A DNA stretch of 49,938 bases from an uncultured Lachnospiraceae bacterium (GCA_900316805.1 ONEJ01000064.1:1-49938); one strand, 5' to 3'; shown: positions 16,580 to 25,896, counted from the first letter of the stretch. Made by a program: numbers and translations. Notes: generated from the letters alone by a model not told the origin.

Positions 16580-17438
16580 TATCAATACGAAGAAACGACA
16601 TCCGGCGGATGTGCTTTTGTATATCGCAATATACATCTGTGCTGCATTTTCCGTGGCTTTGCTGCTGGGAATCATCCTTTATGTTCTGATTAAGGGTATA
16701 CGTAGTGTAAGCTGGGATTTTTTGACCGGCGTGACCTCAGTGCTGAAGGGCACCACCGGAATTGCCGGAAATATCGTCAATACCTTGTATATTATTGTGG
16801 TTACAATGCTGATTGCAACCCCCGTGGGAGTGGGTGCGGCTGTGTACCTCAATGAGTATGCTAAACCGGGAAAGCTGGTGTCTGTTATTGAGTTTGCAAC
16901 GGAGACGCTGGCAGGCATCCCGTCTATTATTTTCGGTTTGTTCGGTATGATGTTTTTTGGAGAAACTCTTCACCTGAGCTACTCTCTGCTGACAGGATCC
17001 TTTACCATGGTACTGATGGTGCTTCCGCTGATCACCAGAAATACCCAGGAGGCATTAAAAACCGTGCCGGATTCCTACCGTCAGGGAGCCATTGGACTGG
17101 GAGCAGGAAAATGGCACATGATCCGCACCATCTTACTTCCTTCTGCCATGCCGGGAATTATTACCGGTGTCACTCTGGCAATCGGAAGAATTGTGGGTGA
17201 ATCGGCAGCATTACTTTTTACCGCCGGAAGTACGGGACTGTTGCCTCACAGCTTTACAGAGCTTTTGAAGAAGGCAACACAATCGGGAGGAACCCTCACC
17301 ATTCAGTTGTACTTAAGTGCGACAAAGGGTGAGTTTGGTGTGGCATTTGGTATTGCCCTGGTACTGCTGGTCATTGTTCTGGGAATCAATTTCCTGACCA
17401 AGGCCCTGGCGAAGCGTTTTGACGTCAACAGACGATAG
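16572..17438 (+). CDS. pstA: Phosphate ABC transporter permease PstA
   Basis: The 288-residue protein has six membrane helices and seems complete: N-terminal helix at 16-40, [28 protein letters not shown] in pieces, [13 protein letters not shown], and the ATPase-contact loop [39 protein letters not shown] at about 16555-16561 sets the start. In the cell it should pair with PstC and two PstB subunits. Here the genes for all partners are broken, so this permease is stranded unless intact copies exist elsewhere in the genome. Its reading frame has no lesion, which suggests the neighbouring losses are recent or artefactual. Confidence 0.92.
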   Translation: MTSINTKKRHPADVLLYIAIYICAAFSVALLLGIILYVLIKGIRSVSWDFLTGVTSVLKGTTGIAGNIVNTLYIIVVTMLIATPVGVGAAVYLNEYAKPGKLVSVIEFATETLAGIPSIIFGLFGMMFFGETLHLSYSLLTGSFTMVLMVLPLITRNTQEALKTVPDSYRQGAIGLGAGKWHMIRTILLPSAMPGIITGVTLAIGRIVGESAALLFTAGSTGLLPHSFTELLKKATQSGGTLTIQLYLSATKGEFGVAFGIALVLLVIVLGINFLTKALAKRFDVNRR

Positions 17439-17449
17439 AGGAGAAAACA

Positions 17450-17794
17450 ATGGAGAAAAAGACTAAAATTTCGGTTCGTAATCTGAATCTGTATTACGGA
17501 CAGAATCACGCTTTAAAGGATGTCAGCATGGATATCCGGGAAAAGTGTGTGACAGCATTTATCGGCCCCTCCGGCTGCGGAAAATCGACATTTCTTCGAA
17601 CCTTAAACCGCATGAATGATCTGGTGGAGAATGTAAGGATCACCGGTGAGGTGAAGCTGGATAATGAAGATATTTATGGGGAAAACGTGGATACCACAGT
17701 TCTTCGGAAGAAAATCGGCGACCATGCCACCAACATTGCCGAATGGGTGATTTTTGCCCTGGATGACAAGAAGGTAACCGCTGGGGAAAAGTAA
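17450..17794 (+). pseudogene. pstB: In-frame pstB'-phoU' deletion fusion
   Basis: Codons 1-89 are the start of PstB, the phosphate-importer ATPase, with Walker [10 protein letters not shown] (39-47) and [10 protein letters not shown]. At residues 89-91 (17714-17722) the text switches to the C-terminal end of Pho[15 protein letters not shown], and ends normally. The Q loop, ABC signature and Walker B of PstB, and about 190 residues of PhoU, are gone. The junction shares I-G with both parents (PstB RKKIG-MVFQ; PhoU RIGDHATN), fitting deletion at a short homology. The 114-residue product cannot hydrolyse ATP. AGAGGAG precedes the ATG. Confidence 0.87.
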
Positions 17795-17805
17795 TCTCGA
17801 ATAGT

Positions 17806-17893
17806 TTTACATAAATTTTACATAATAACTCCGATAGATTTTACATTCAGAAGGTATGATGCAAATGTAAAGAAAAGCTAAAAACTATGTAAA
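17806..17893 (+). promoter_or_regulatory. Pho-box cluster and promoter of the Na+/phosphate cotransporter gene
   Basis: TTTACA occurs at 17806, 17817 (11 bases apart, as in Firmicutes PhoP/PhoB boxes) and 17840, and its reverse complement TGTAAA at 17866 and 17888 (22 apart). A -10-like TATGAT lies at 17855-17860; with a start near 17867 the three direct boxes lie at about -20 to -61, the usual place for activation. Confidence 0.72.
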
Positions 17894-17910
17894 ATCGAAG
17901 GAGTAACAAT

Positions 17911-19701
17911 ATGGATCTATTTGGAATTCTTACAATGATTGGCGGCCTTGCCATGTTTTTGTACGGAATGAATGCAATGGGGGACGGGCTTGCAAAGCTT
18001 TCCGGGGGAAAACTCGAGCAGATACTTGAGAAACTGACCTCGAAGCGGATCATGGCCGTCCTGCTTGGCGTGGCGGTGACTGCGGTCATCCAGTCTTCCT
18101 CTGCCACCACGGTCATGGTGGTAGGCTTTGTCAATTCGGGAATTATGAAGCTTAATCAGGCGGTTGGTATCATCATGGGAGCCAACGTGGGAACCACTGT
18201 GACCTCCTGGATACTGTCCCTTGCAGGAATTCAGGGAACGAATTTGTTTTTACAGCTCTTAAAGCCCTCGTCCTTTGCACCGGTGATGGCAGCGATTGGT
18301 ATTATTCTGACCATGACCGCCAAGGGCAATCACAAGAAAAAGGATATCGGGGATATTCTGGTGGGCTTTGCCATTCTGATGTTTGGAATGGAAACCATGA
18401 GCTCAGCCGTGGAACCCCTTGCGGAAAATGAGGCGTTTACTGGAATTCTGACCATGTTTTCCAACCCTATTCTTGGCATGATTGCCGGTATGATCTTAAC
18501 GGCGGTGATCCAGAGCTCTTCGGCATCTGTGGGTATTCTGCAGGCCCTCTGTGTGACTGGGGCGGTGGGCTACAAGACGGCGATTCCCATCATCATGGGA
18601 CAGAACATCGGTACCTGCGTGACCGCACTTTTGTCTTCTGTGGGAGCCAGCCGCAATGCGAAGCGGGCCTCCATGATCCATCTGTACTTTAATATGATCG
18701 GAACTTTCCTGTTTATGGCGGTATTTTACGGAATCAATGCTCTGGTGGGAGGCTTCGCCTTTTTAAATGAGCCGGCCAATGCCGCGGGCATCGCTGTGGT
18801 TCACAGCTTATTTAATATTGGAACGCTTCTTGTGCTTTATCCCTTCGGAAACAAGCTGGTACAGCTGGCAGAGCTTACCGTCCCTGAACATGAGGAGGAG
18901 AAGGATAAGGAGCCGGACGAATTTGCAAGATTGGATGAACGATTCCTGGAGAAACCGGCCTTTGCCATGGAGCTTTGCAGAGAGGCAGCTGTCCGGATGG
19001 CAGAGGAAGCAAAAGCGTCCCTTACACTTGCATTGGAGAACTTAAAATCGTATAGTGAAGATAAGGTGGAACAAATCATTCACATGGAGCAGAATGTGGA
19101 TCACTATGAGGATGTGCTGGGAACCTATCTGGTTAAGCTCAACAACTGTGACCTTTCCCAGAATGACAGTAGGGATCTGTCCATCCTTCTGCACTGTATC
19201 AGCAATTTTGAGCGGATCAGTGACCATGCTGTCAACATTACGGATTCTGCCCGCCAGATGAGGGAAAACAATATGACTTTCTCCGGGAAGGCTACGGAGG
19301 AAATTTCCATATTTTCCGAGGCTTTGTCTGATATTGTGGCGCAGACCATGGGGGCTTTTGAGGGAAATGACTTAGATGCTGCCAGAAGGATCGAGCCCTT
19401 TGAGCAGGTGGTGGACCAGCTGAGCATCGAGCTAAAGCAGCGGCACATAAAGAGGCTTCGCAAAGGGAAATGTACCATTGAGCTGGGGCTGATCTTAGAG
19501 GATATCATTACGAATTTTGAGCGGATCTCCGACCACTGCTCCAACATTGCCGTCTGTATGATCAGGGTGAACGAGGATGGCTTCGACACCCACGAATATC
19601 TGGATATCATTAAGGAAGAGAAGGCTCCGTGGTTTGAGCAGGAATATTATGCGCTTTCCAAACGCTACGAACTGCCCGGTAAAAAGAAAAAAACGTCTTA
19701 A
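17911..19701 (+). CDS. Na+/phosphate cotransporter with PhoU-like tail (NptA/YjbB type)
   Basis: This 596-residue membrane protein should import or exchange phosphate with sodium. Two inverted Na/Pi repeats carry the family QSSS motif: QSSSATTVMVVGF (about 56-68) and QSSSASVGILQ (about 199-209). About eight membrane helices end near residue 330. A cytoplasmic PhoU-like helical domain follows (about 355-560), with two E..D-type repeats around NFERISDHAVNI and NFERISDHCSNI. It is intact, with an AAGGAG site before the ATG. A Pho-box cluster sits upstream and phoB-phoR follow, so it is probably induced when phosphate is low and may replace the broken Pst importer next door. Confidence 0.92.
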   Translation: MDLFGILTMIGGLAMFLYGMNAMGDGLAKLSGGKLEQILEKLTSKRIMAVLLGVAVTAVIQSSSATTVMVVGFVNSGIMKLNQAVGIIMGANVGTTVTSWILSLAGIQGTNLFLQLLKPSSFAPVMAAIGIILTMTAKGNHKKKDIGDILVGFAILMFGMETMSSAVEPLAENEAFTGILTMFSNPILGMIAGMILTAVIQSSSASVGILQALCVTGAVGYKTAIPIIMGQNIGTCVTALLSSVGASRNAKRASMIHLYFNMIGTFLFMAVFYGINALVGGFAFLNEPANAAGIAVVHSLFNIGTLLVLYPFGNKLVQLAELTVPEHEEEKDKEPDEFARLDERFLEKPAFAMELCREAAVRMAEEAKASLTLALENLKSYSEDKVEQIIHMEQNVDHYEDVLGTYLVKLNNCDLSQNDSRDLSILLHCISNFERISDHAVNITDSARQMRENNMTFSGKATEEISIFSEALSDIVAQTMGAFEGNDLDAARRIEPFEQVVDQLSIELKQRHIKRLRKGKCTIELGLILEDIITNFERISDHCSNIAVCMIRVNEDGFDTHEYLDIIKEEKAPWFEQEYYALSKRYELPGKKKKTS

Positions 19702-19718
19702 GTATCGAGAGGAATATT

Positions 19719-20387
19719 ATGGCACTGATTTATATCGTAGAAGATGATGAAAATATTAGAGAAATCGAGACCATTGCGCTGAAGAACAGTAATTACATGG
19801 TCTGCGCCTTCGAAAAGGCTAAGGACTTTTACAAAAAGCTGGAGGATATCATGCCAGATCTGGTGCTCCTTGATGTGATGCTTCCGGATGAGAGCGGCTA
19901 TGATATTGTGCGAAAGCTTCGGAAGAATTCTACCACAAAGAGGCTTCCGGTCATTATGGTCACCGCCAAAACCGCCGAGATGGATATGATCAAGGGGCTG
20001 GATGACGGGGCAGATGACTACATTAAAAAGCCATTCTCTATCATGGAACTGATCACAAGGGTCAAGGCGCTGCTGCGCCGGACAGAGACAGAGGATGTCA
20101 AGCATCTCCAGCTGGACAACATCGTTTTAGATCATGAACGGCACATGGTGTATGTGGACAATGACCCGGTGGAATTGACCTTCAAGGAGTATGAACTTCT
20201 CCGGCTTCTGATGACGAACCAGAATGTGGTGCTCTCCCGTGAGGTGATCATGCGCCATGTCTGGGGCACGGAATTCGAGGGGGAATCCAGAACCGTGGAT
20301 ATGCACATTAAGACATTACGCCAGAAGCTGGGAGAGGCGGGAAGCAAGATCCGAACTGTCCGAAACGTTGGGTATGTGATTGAGTGA
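19719..20387 (+). CDS. phoB: Phosphate response regulator, OmpR family
   Basis: The 222-residue regulator has a receiver domain (1-118) with Asp52 in VLLDVMLPDE, TAKT and Lys in YIKKPF, and a winged-helix domain (about 128-220) with VELTFKEYELL and the recognition end RTVDMHIKTLRQKL. The assignment to PhoB/PhoP rests on position: after the pst remnants and the Pho-box-controlled transporter, before the PhoR-like kinase. It begins 17 bases past the transporter stop behind AGAGGAAT, so it is in the same transcript. It is complete. Confidence 0.85.
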   Translation: MALIYIVEDDENIREIETIALKNSNYMVCAFEKAKDFYKKLEDIMPDLVLLDVMLPDESGYDIVRKLRKNSTTKRLPVIMVTAKTAEMDMIKGLDDGADDYIKKPFSIMELITRVKALLRRTETEDVKHLQLDNIVLDHERHMVYVDNDPVELTFKEYELLRLLMTNQNVVLSREVIMRHVWGTEFEGESRTVDMHIKTLRQKLGEAGSKIRTVRNVGYVIE

Positions 20388-20468
20388 TAGTTTCTGCCGG
20401 GCACAATCTGCGGTCTGAAACGTTTGATGAGGAATAAAGAGTGCCAAAATGCGTAAGAGGAGAAGTAT

Positions 20469-21704
20469 ATGAAGCAGAAAATTAATAAATGCCTGTTTAT
20501 GACAGCAATGCTGGGAGTCATTGCAACCTTATTCAGCATGACTTTTATTTTCTATACACTTTTTCAGCGCCAGGTAAAGAAGGATCTGCAGGTGAATGCA
20601 GAGATCCTTGCAGCTTCCGGTGTTTTCAGAAAAGATGTCTCCGGTGAAAATTTGGACAGAGGTTATAATATCAATGGGAAAGAACTGCGTGTGACCTGGA
20701 TCGATACGGATGGCAGAGTACTCTATGACAATGATGCCCGGGCAGATGAGCTGGCCAATCACGGGGACAGACCTGAGGTACAGGAGGCATTAACGAATGG
20801 AACCGGCGAATGTGTCAGAAAATCTGACACAATGAAAATGGACACTTTTTACTATGCCCTTCGTCTTTCAAATGGAACAGTGCTTCGTGTCTCCACAGAG
20901 GCCAGGAGTATTTTGAATATGTTTCTGACGGTGGTGCCGATCATTCTTCTGATTCTGGTGCTGATCATCGGGTTCTCTGTCGTGTTAGCTCATTTTCTTA
21001 CAAGGCAGCTGCTTTCGCCCATTAAAGTGATGGCAGCGAAGGTGCGGCAGGATTTTACCGCCAATGTTTCCCATGAGTTAAAGACACCCCTGACGGCCAT
21101 TTCCGGTTATGCGGAACTCATCGAAAACCATATGGTGGATCCGGGACAGGAGACCCGTTTTGCCCAGGAAATTCAGCAGAATGCCAATCGGCTTCTCTCT
21201 CTGATCAACGATATTATCCGGCTCTCTGAGCTGGACAGCAAGGAGGGGGAAGCTCTTTCCTCTGAAAACATCGATCTGGATGAGGTGGCACGTGAGTGTG
21301 TGAAGGGGCTTCAGGTGAATGCCCAGAAGCAGAAAATTGCCCTTGTTTATGACGGTAAGCCCTGCCAGATCCTGGCAAACCGGGATATGATGCAGGAGCT
21401 CATTGACAACCTGGGACAGAATGCCATCCGTTATAACAATGAGGGCGGCTATGTAAACATCCGGGTGCTGAAGGAGGATGGACGGCCGGAACTTCTGGTG
21501 GAGGACAATGGCATTGGCATTCCCAAGGATCAGCAGGAGCGGGTGTTTGAACGGTTTTATCGGGTGGACAAGAGCCGATCCAAGCAGACAGGCGGTACAG
21601 GGCTTGGTCTTGCTATCGTTAAGCACATCGTGGCACTGCATGATGCGGAGATCCAATTGGAGAGTGAACCCGGGAAGGGCACTACAATTCGGGTGCTGTT
21701 TTAG
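20469..21704 (+). CDS. phoR: PhoR-like sensor kinase with a near-absent linker
   Basis: The 411-residue kinase has two membrane helices (about 10-31 and 152-175), an extracellular sensor of about 115 residues with VTWIDTDGRVLYDN and the motif NHGDRPE, and a complete kinase core: His202 in VSHELKTPLTA, N box NLGQNAIRYN, DNGIGIP, FERFYRVDKSRS and GGTGLGLAI. Between TRQLLSPI at the membrane exit and VRQDFTANVSHEL only about six residues remain, where relatives carry about 40 more (the signal-transmitting linker and start of the dimer helix). The loss is in frame. It could lock the kinase in one state. The ATG follows AAGAGGAGAAG; the gap to phoB is 81 bases. Confidence 0.85.
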   Translation: MKQKINKCLFMTAMLGVIATLFSMTFIFYTLFQRQVKKDLQVNAEILAASGVFRKDVSGENLDRGYNINGKELRVTWIDTDGRVLYDNDARADELANHGDRPEVQEALTNGTGECVRKSDTMKMDTFYYALRLSNGTVLRVSTEARSILNMFLTVVPIILLILVLIIGFSVVLAHFLTRQLLSPIKVMAAKVRQDFTANVSHELKTPLTAISGYAELIENHMVDPGQETRFAQEIQQNANRLLSLINDIIRLSELDSKEGEALSSENIDLDEVARECVKGLQVNAQKQKIALVYDGKPCQILANRDMMQELIDNLGQNAIRYNNEGGYVNIRVLKEDGRPELLVEDNGIGIPKDQQERVFERFYRVDKSRSKQTGGTGLGLAIVKHIVALHDAEIQLESEPGKGTTIRVLF

Positions 21705-21718
21705 CGGATTCCAATTTA

Positions 21719-21746
21719 GGAGATTTGTTTACAAATCTCCTTTTTT
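21719..21746 (+). terminator. Terminator of the phosphate locus
   Basis: The stem GGAGATTTG/CAAATCTCC has a TTTA loop and six T. Confidence 0.92.
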
Positions 21747-21833
21747 GTGGCATAATCGGAAAGATAATGATAGTTGGTAACTATTCAGGAGTAGTACAAA
21801 AGTTACGATAGTTGTAAGAAAGAGGCGAAAGAA

Positions 21834-23150
21834 ATGTATCAGGAAATATCACAGTTGCTGATGTATGGAGATCTCCCAGAGGATTCCATCCTCTATCAGA
21901 TGGGAGAGATTTTTGGAAAATATGAGACCGGGGAATACAATAAGACCGGCCTGGTGCGTGACATTAATACGCAGGTGAAGCGGATTCTGAAGGTGGCGAC
22001 GGATTACGGTTTTGATGATAATCTGTGGCATAATTACCTGACATTTTTCCTTATGATGAGTGAGAATCCCTTCAGCATGACCTGCGAGAAGGTCGGAGCC
22101 AGCGATGGCAGCGTCAATGCGCTTGTACAGAATGATTTCCGTATTGTTAAGGAACTGTTTGACTACGATTTTGGACCTATCGAAAAGGAACTGGGTATCA
22201 ACTGTTTCAGCCAGATTTCCAACTATAAGGCGGTACATAAAAAGGATCTGATGTACAACAAAAACGTCAGTGAGAAGGTGCGGGCTTTGAGCAAAAAGCT
22301 GGAGACTGCAGCAGATGAGAAGGAATTTTTTGATGTGGTCACCGGATTTTATAAGGATTACGGTGTGGGCATGTTCGGATTGAACAAAGCTTTCCGCATC
22401 GATGACACGCCTCAGGGAAGCTTTACTTTCCGCGCCATCAACAATATGGATACCGTTATGCTGGACGATCTGGTGGGTTACGAGATCCAGAAGAAAAAGC
22501 TGGTGGATAACACAGAGGCCTTCGTGCAGGGCAAGAAAGCCAACAACGTTCTGCTCTTCGGTGACAGCGGTACCGGTAAATCTACCAGTATCAAGGCCAT
22601 TGTCAATCAGTATTACAAAGACGGTCTTCGCATGATAGAAATCTACAAGCACCAGTTTAAGTATCTTTCCGAGATCATTGCAGAGATCAAGAACCGGAAT
22701 TACCGTTTTATTATCTATATGGATGATCTGTCCTTTGAGGAATTTGAGATCGAGTATAAATTCTTAAAGGCAGTTATCGAGGGCGGCGTGGAGACGAAGC
22801 CGGAGAACATTTTGATCTATGCTACCTCCAACCGGCGCCACCTCATTAAGGAGAACTGGAATGACCGCAACGATCAGGACAATTCCAACGACAGACACCA
22901 TTCCGATACCGTGGAGGAGAAACTGTCCCTGGTCAACCGTTTTGGTGTTACCATCAATTACTCCAAGCCAACCCAGAAGGAGTACTTCGACATTGTGGAG
23001 CAGCTGGCAAGGCGCGCCGGCGTTACCATGGATACTGAGAAGCTGAAGCTGGAGGCCAACAAGTGGGAGCTGGCCCATGGCGGTATTTCCGGGCGTACAG
23101 CGGAGCAGTTTGTGAACTATCTGGCATCCCAGCCGGAGGCGTTCGTGTAA
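21834..23150 (+). CDS. DUF815-family AAA+ ATPase
   Basis: The 438-residue protein has a helical N-terminal part of about 205 residues peculiar to the family, then an AAA+ core: Walker A GDSGTGKST (243-251), Walker B RFIIYMDDLSFE, sensor 1 IYATSNRRHLI and an Arg-containing VNRFG. DUF815 proteins are predicted ATPases of Firmicutes and proteobacteria; the task is not established. The length is normal. It begins after the phosphate-locus terminator behind AAGAGGCGAAAG and is followed within 48 bases by the ABC-F gene, so the two may be co-transcribed. Confidence 0.88.
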   Translation: MYQEISQLLMYGDLPEDSILYQMGEIFGKYETGEYNKTGLVRDINTQVKRILKVATDYGFDDNLWHNYLTFFLMMSENPFSMTCEKVGASDGSVNALVQNDFRIVKELFDYDFGPIEKELGINCFSQISNYKAVHKKDLMYNKNVSEKVRALSKKLETAADEKEFFDVVTGFYKDYGVGMFGLNKAFRIDDTPQGSFTFRAINNMDTVMLDDLVGYEIQKKKLVDNTEAFVQGKKANNVLLFGDSGTGKSTSIKAIVNQYYKDGLRMIEIYKHQFKYLSEIIAEIKNRNYRFIIYMDDLSFEEFEIEYKFLKAVIEGGVETKPENILIYATSNRRHLIKENWNDRNDQDNSNDRHHSDTVEEKLSLVNRFGVTINYSKPTQKEYFDIVEQLARRAGVTMDTEKLKLEANKWELAHGGISGRTAEQFVNYLASQPEAFV

Positions 23151-23198
23151 CGATTGATCCGAATTACTTTAATATAAGAACCGTCATTAGGAGGATAT

Positions 23199-25253
23199 AT
23201 GTTATATCAGATTTGTCACGGAGCCGTTTCTTTTGCGGATGATGTGATCTTACATGACATTAATTTTGAAATCAGAAATACTGAGAAGATTGCCGTGGTA
23301 GGACGAAACGGCTGTGGCAAGACAACCCTTTTGAAGCTGATCCACGGGGATGTGGATCTGGATAAGAGGGACAGTGATGAGGATATTTTTATCGCCAAGG
23401 CCGGCAATCCCCAGATTGGCTATCTGAAGCAGATCGCTTTTGAGGATCCCTCCATCTCATTGGAGCAGGAAATCCGTAAGGTATTTGCTCCCATGGAAAA
23501 GCGGAAACAGGAACTGGAGGCGGCAGCAGCGGCGCTGGAGCATGATTATTCCGAGGAGGCCGTAGCCCGCTATACGGCCATGGAGGAAGCCTTCAAGGAG
23601 GATGGCGGCTATTATTTTGAGAAGGAATATGATGTTTTGATCCGCAAGTTTGGTTTCTCCGAGGAGGAGCGAAAGAAACCCCTGTCGGAGTTTTCCGGAG
23701 GACAGCAGACGAAGATCGCCTTCATCAAGCTTTTGTTAAGCAAGCCGGACATCCTGCTTCTGGACGAGCCCACCAACCACTTGGATATTACCACCATCGA
23801 GTGGCTGGAAAGCTACCTGAAAAGCTATCCCAAGGCAGTGGTTGTTGTCTCCCATGACCGTATGTTTCTGGATCATGTGGTGGATGTGGTTTATGAGATC
23901 GAGTACGGCACAGCTACCCGTTATCCGGGCAACTATACTAATTTCATGGAGCGGAAGAAAGAAAACTACGCAAAGCTCATGAAGGATTACAATGCCCAGC
24001 AGAAGGAGATTGCGCGTCTGCAGCGGATGGTGGACCGTTTCAAGAACAAGCCCACCAAGGTTTCTATGGCGCACTCCAAGGAGAAGGCCATTGAGCGTAT
24101 GGTGAAGATTGAGGCGCCGGACCGCTTTGACACGAAAACCTTCCACGCCAATTTCCAGCCGGAAAAGGAAACCGGCAACGATGTGCTTTCCGTTTCGAAT
24201 CTCTCGATCGGTTACGAATATCCTCTTTCCACCGTCAGCTTTGACCTGAAGAAAGGGGAAAAATTAGGCATCTTAGGGGGAAATGGCCTTGGAAAATCCA
24301 CGCTGCTTAAGACTCTTGTGGACATCCTGCCTCCCCTTTCCGGAGAATTCCGGTTTGGCACCAACGTGCAGATCGGATATTTTGACCAGCAGATGGCCAT
24401 GTATTCCAGCAATAAGACGGTGCTGGACGATTACTGGGATGAATTTCCGAATCTGTCGGAGACGCAGGTGCGCAACGCTCTGGGAGCCTTCCTGTTTTCC
24501 GGGGATGATGTGTTTAAGCAGATTGATATGTTGTCCGGAGGGGAGAAGGTGCGTCTTGCACTCTGTAAGATCCTAAAGCGACGGCCCAATGTCCTGATAC
24601 TTGACGAGCCCACCAACCATATGGACATCGTTGGCAAGGAAACTTTGGAGAGCATGCTCAAAGATTTTTCCGGCACGCTGATTTTCGTTTCCCATGACCG
24701 TTATTTTGTGAAAAAGGTGGCAGATCGCCTGCTGGTTTTCGAGGACGGAACCACCCACCTGTATCAGTTTGGTTATGAGGAATATCAGGAAAAGCTGGAC
24801 CGGGAGGCAGCTCAGGCGCTGGATGACTATCGTAAGGCGCCGGCGGCGCTGGGGGGCTTGATCAGCCAAAACGGAGCCGTTGGAAGTGAAAAGGGCTCCA
24901 CCGGTGCCATAAGCGCTGGTGGTGGAACAGATTCCGCAGGGAATGTTTCCATGAAAGGAGGATCCTCTGTCGCAGCAGCTTCCATAGCCGGAACAGGCGG
25001 GAAAAAATCCTACTATAACCCCGGCAAGGAGCGCTCGAAGCTGGAAAAGAAGATTAAAAAGGCAGAGGATGAACTTGCCGTAAAGGAGGAAAAGCTGGAA
25101 CGGTTAAAGGCCGAGCTTCTCCGCCCGGAGTATCAGTCCAGCTACTCCAAGCTGACGGAGATTCAGGCCGAGATTGACGCCGTGGAGGAAGAAATCATGG
25201 TGGATATGGAAGCTTGGGAGGAACTGTCCCAGCAGCTGGAGGAATTGGAATAA
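23199..25253 (+). CDS. ABC-F family ribosome-associated ATPase
   Basis: The 684-residue soluble protein has two ABC cassettes in one chain and no membrane helices. Cassette 1: GRNGCGKTT, signature EFSGGQQTKIA, LLLDEPTNHLD. Cassette 2: GGNGLGKST, MLSGGEKVRLA, LILDEPTNHMD. The linker between them (about 245-310) is the charged P-site-tRNA-interaction motif. A Gly/Ser-rich stretch (about 555-605) leads into a C-terminal coiled coil (about 610-684), as in Uup/YdiF-type members. Such proteins act on stalled or antibiotic-bound ribosomes. Nothing marks it as a resistance variant. AGGAGG lies 7 bases before the start. Confidence 0.93.
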   Translation: MLYQICHGAVSFADDVILHDINFEIRNTEKIAVVGRNGCGKTTLLKLIHGDVDLDKRDSDEDIFIAKAGNPQIGYLKQIAFEDPSISLEQEIRKVFAPMEKRKQELEAAAAALEHDYSEEAVARYTAMEEAFKEDGGYYFEKEYDVLIRKFGFSEEERKKPLSEFSGGQQTKIAFIKLLLSKPDILLLDEPTNHLDITTIEWLESYLKSYPKAVVVVSHDRMFLDHVVDVVYEIEYGTATRYPGNYTNFMERKKENYAKLMKDYNAQQKEIARLQRMVDRFKNKPTKVSMAHSKEKAIERMVKIEAPDRFDTKTFHANFQPEKETGNDVLSVSNLSIGYEYPLSTVSFDLKKGEKLGILGGNGLGKSTLLKTLVDILPPLSGEFRFGTNVQIGYFDQQMAMYSSNKTVLDDYWDEFPNLSETQVRNALGAFLFSGDDVFKQIDMLSGGEKVRLALCKILKRRPNVLILDEPTNHMDIVGKETLESMLKDFSGTLIFVSHDRYFVKKVADRLLVFEDGTTHLYQFGYEEYQEKLDREAAQALDDYRKAPAALGGLISQNGAVGSEKGSTGAISAGGGTDSAGNVSMKGGSSVAAASIAGTGGKKSYYNPGKERSKLEKKIKKAEDELAVKEEKLERLKAELLRPEYQSSYSKLTEIQAEIDAVEEEIMVDMEAWEELSQQLEELE

Positions 25254-25286
25254 ATAGAAAAAACGCATATAATTTCCTGAAAACCT

Positions 25287-25314
25287 TTGCCTTTTTTGTA
25301 ACTTATGTTATAAT
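25287..25314 (+). promoter_or_regulatory. Promoter of hpf
   Basis: TTGCCT (25287-25292), 16 bases and TATAAT (25309-25314). Confidence 0.75.
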
Positions 25315-25365
25315 ACTACCATGATACATAAAGGTATCAAATACACAGCAAAGGGGTTGGGCATC

Positions 25366-25896
25366 ATGAGAATCACAATTACCGGAAGAAATATTGAACT
25401 GACAGAGGGGTTAAAGGCGGCCGTAGAGGAGCGGCTTGGGAAGCTGGAGAAGTACTTTACGCCGGACACGGATGTATTCGTTACGCTGAGTGTGGAGAAG
25501 GAGCGTAAGAAGATCGAGGTAACGATTCCGATTAAGGGGCACATGATTCGTTCCGAGCAGGTCAGCAGCGATATGTATGTATCCATTGATCTGGTTGAGG
25601 AGGTCATTGAGCGTCAGCTGAAGAAGTATCGTACAAAGCTTGCATCCAAGAAGATGAATGTGGCGGATAATTTCAATTCTGAATTTATTGAGACAGAAGA
25701 GGGTGACGATGAGGAGGTCAAAATCGTCCGTACCAAGAGATTTGGTATGAAGCCCATGTATCCGGAGGATGCATGTGTGCAGATGGAGCTTACCGGACAT
25801 GATTTCTTTGTATTCCGCAATGCGGAGACCGATGAGGTCAATGTGGTATACAAGCGTAAGGGCAATACCTTCGGTCTGATTGAGCCGGAGTGCTAG
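25366..25896 (+). CDS. hpf: Long-form ribosome hibernation-promoting factor
   Basis: The 176-residue protein has an N-terminal RaiA/HPF domain (1-100: MRITITGRNIELTEGLKAAVEERLGKL in pieces, FVTLSVEKERKKIEVTIP) that binds in the decoding groove. A short acidic linker leads to the C-terminal dimerisation domain (about 122-176; FGMKPMYPEDA, GHDFFVFRN, VVYKRKGNTFGLIEPE) that pairs two ribosomes into 100S particles. The start at 25366 gives the family N-terminus; an ATG at 25321 in the same frame would lie only a few bases past the -10. It is flanked by its own promoter and terminator. Confidence 0.95.
   Translation: MRITITGRNIELTEGLKAAVEERLGKLEKYFTPDTDVFVTLSVEKERKKIEVTIPIKGHMIRSEQVSSDMYVSIDLVEEVIERQLKKYRTKLASKKMNVADNFNSEFIETEEGDDEEVKIVRTKRFGMKPMYPEDACVQMELTGHDFFVFRNAETDEVNVVYKRKGNTFGLIEPEC

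Noticed and set aside
23199-25253. ABC-F protein as an antibiotic resistance factor
   Set aside because: The C-terminal coiled coil and general layout match housekeeping Uup/YdiF-type members, and no resistance-type leader peptide or attenuator precedes it.
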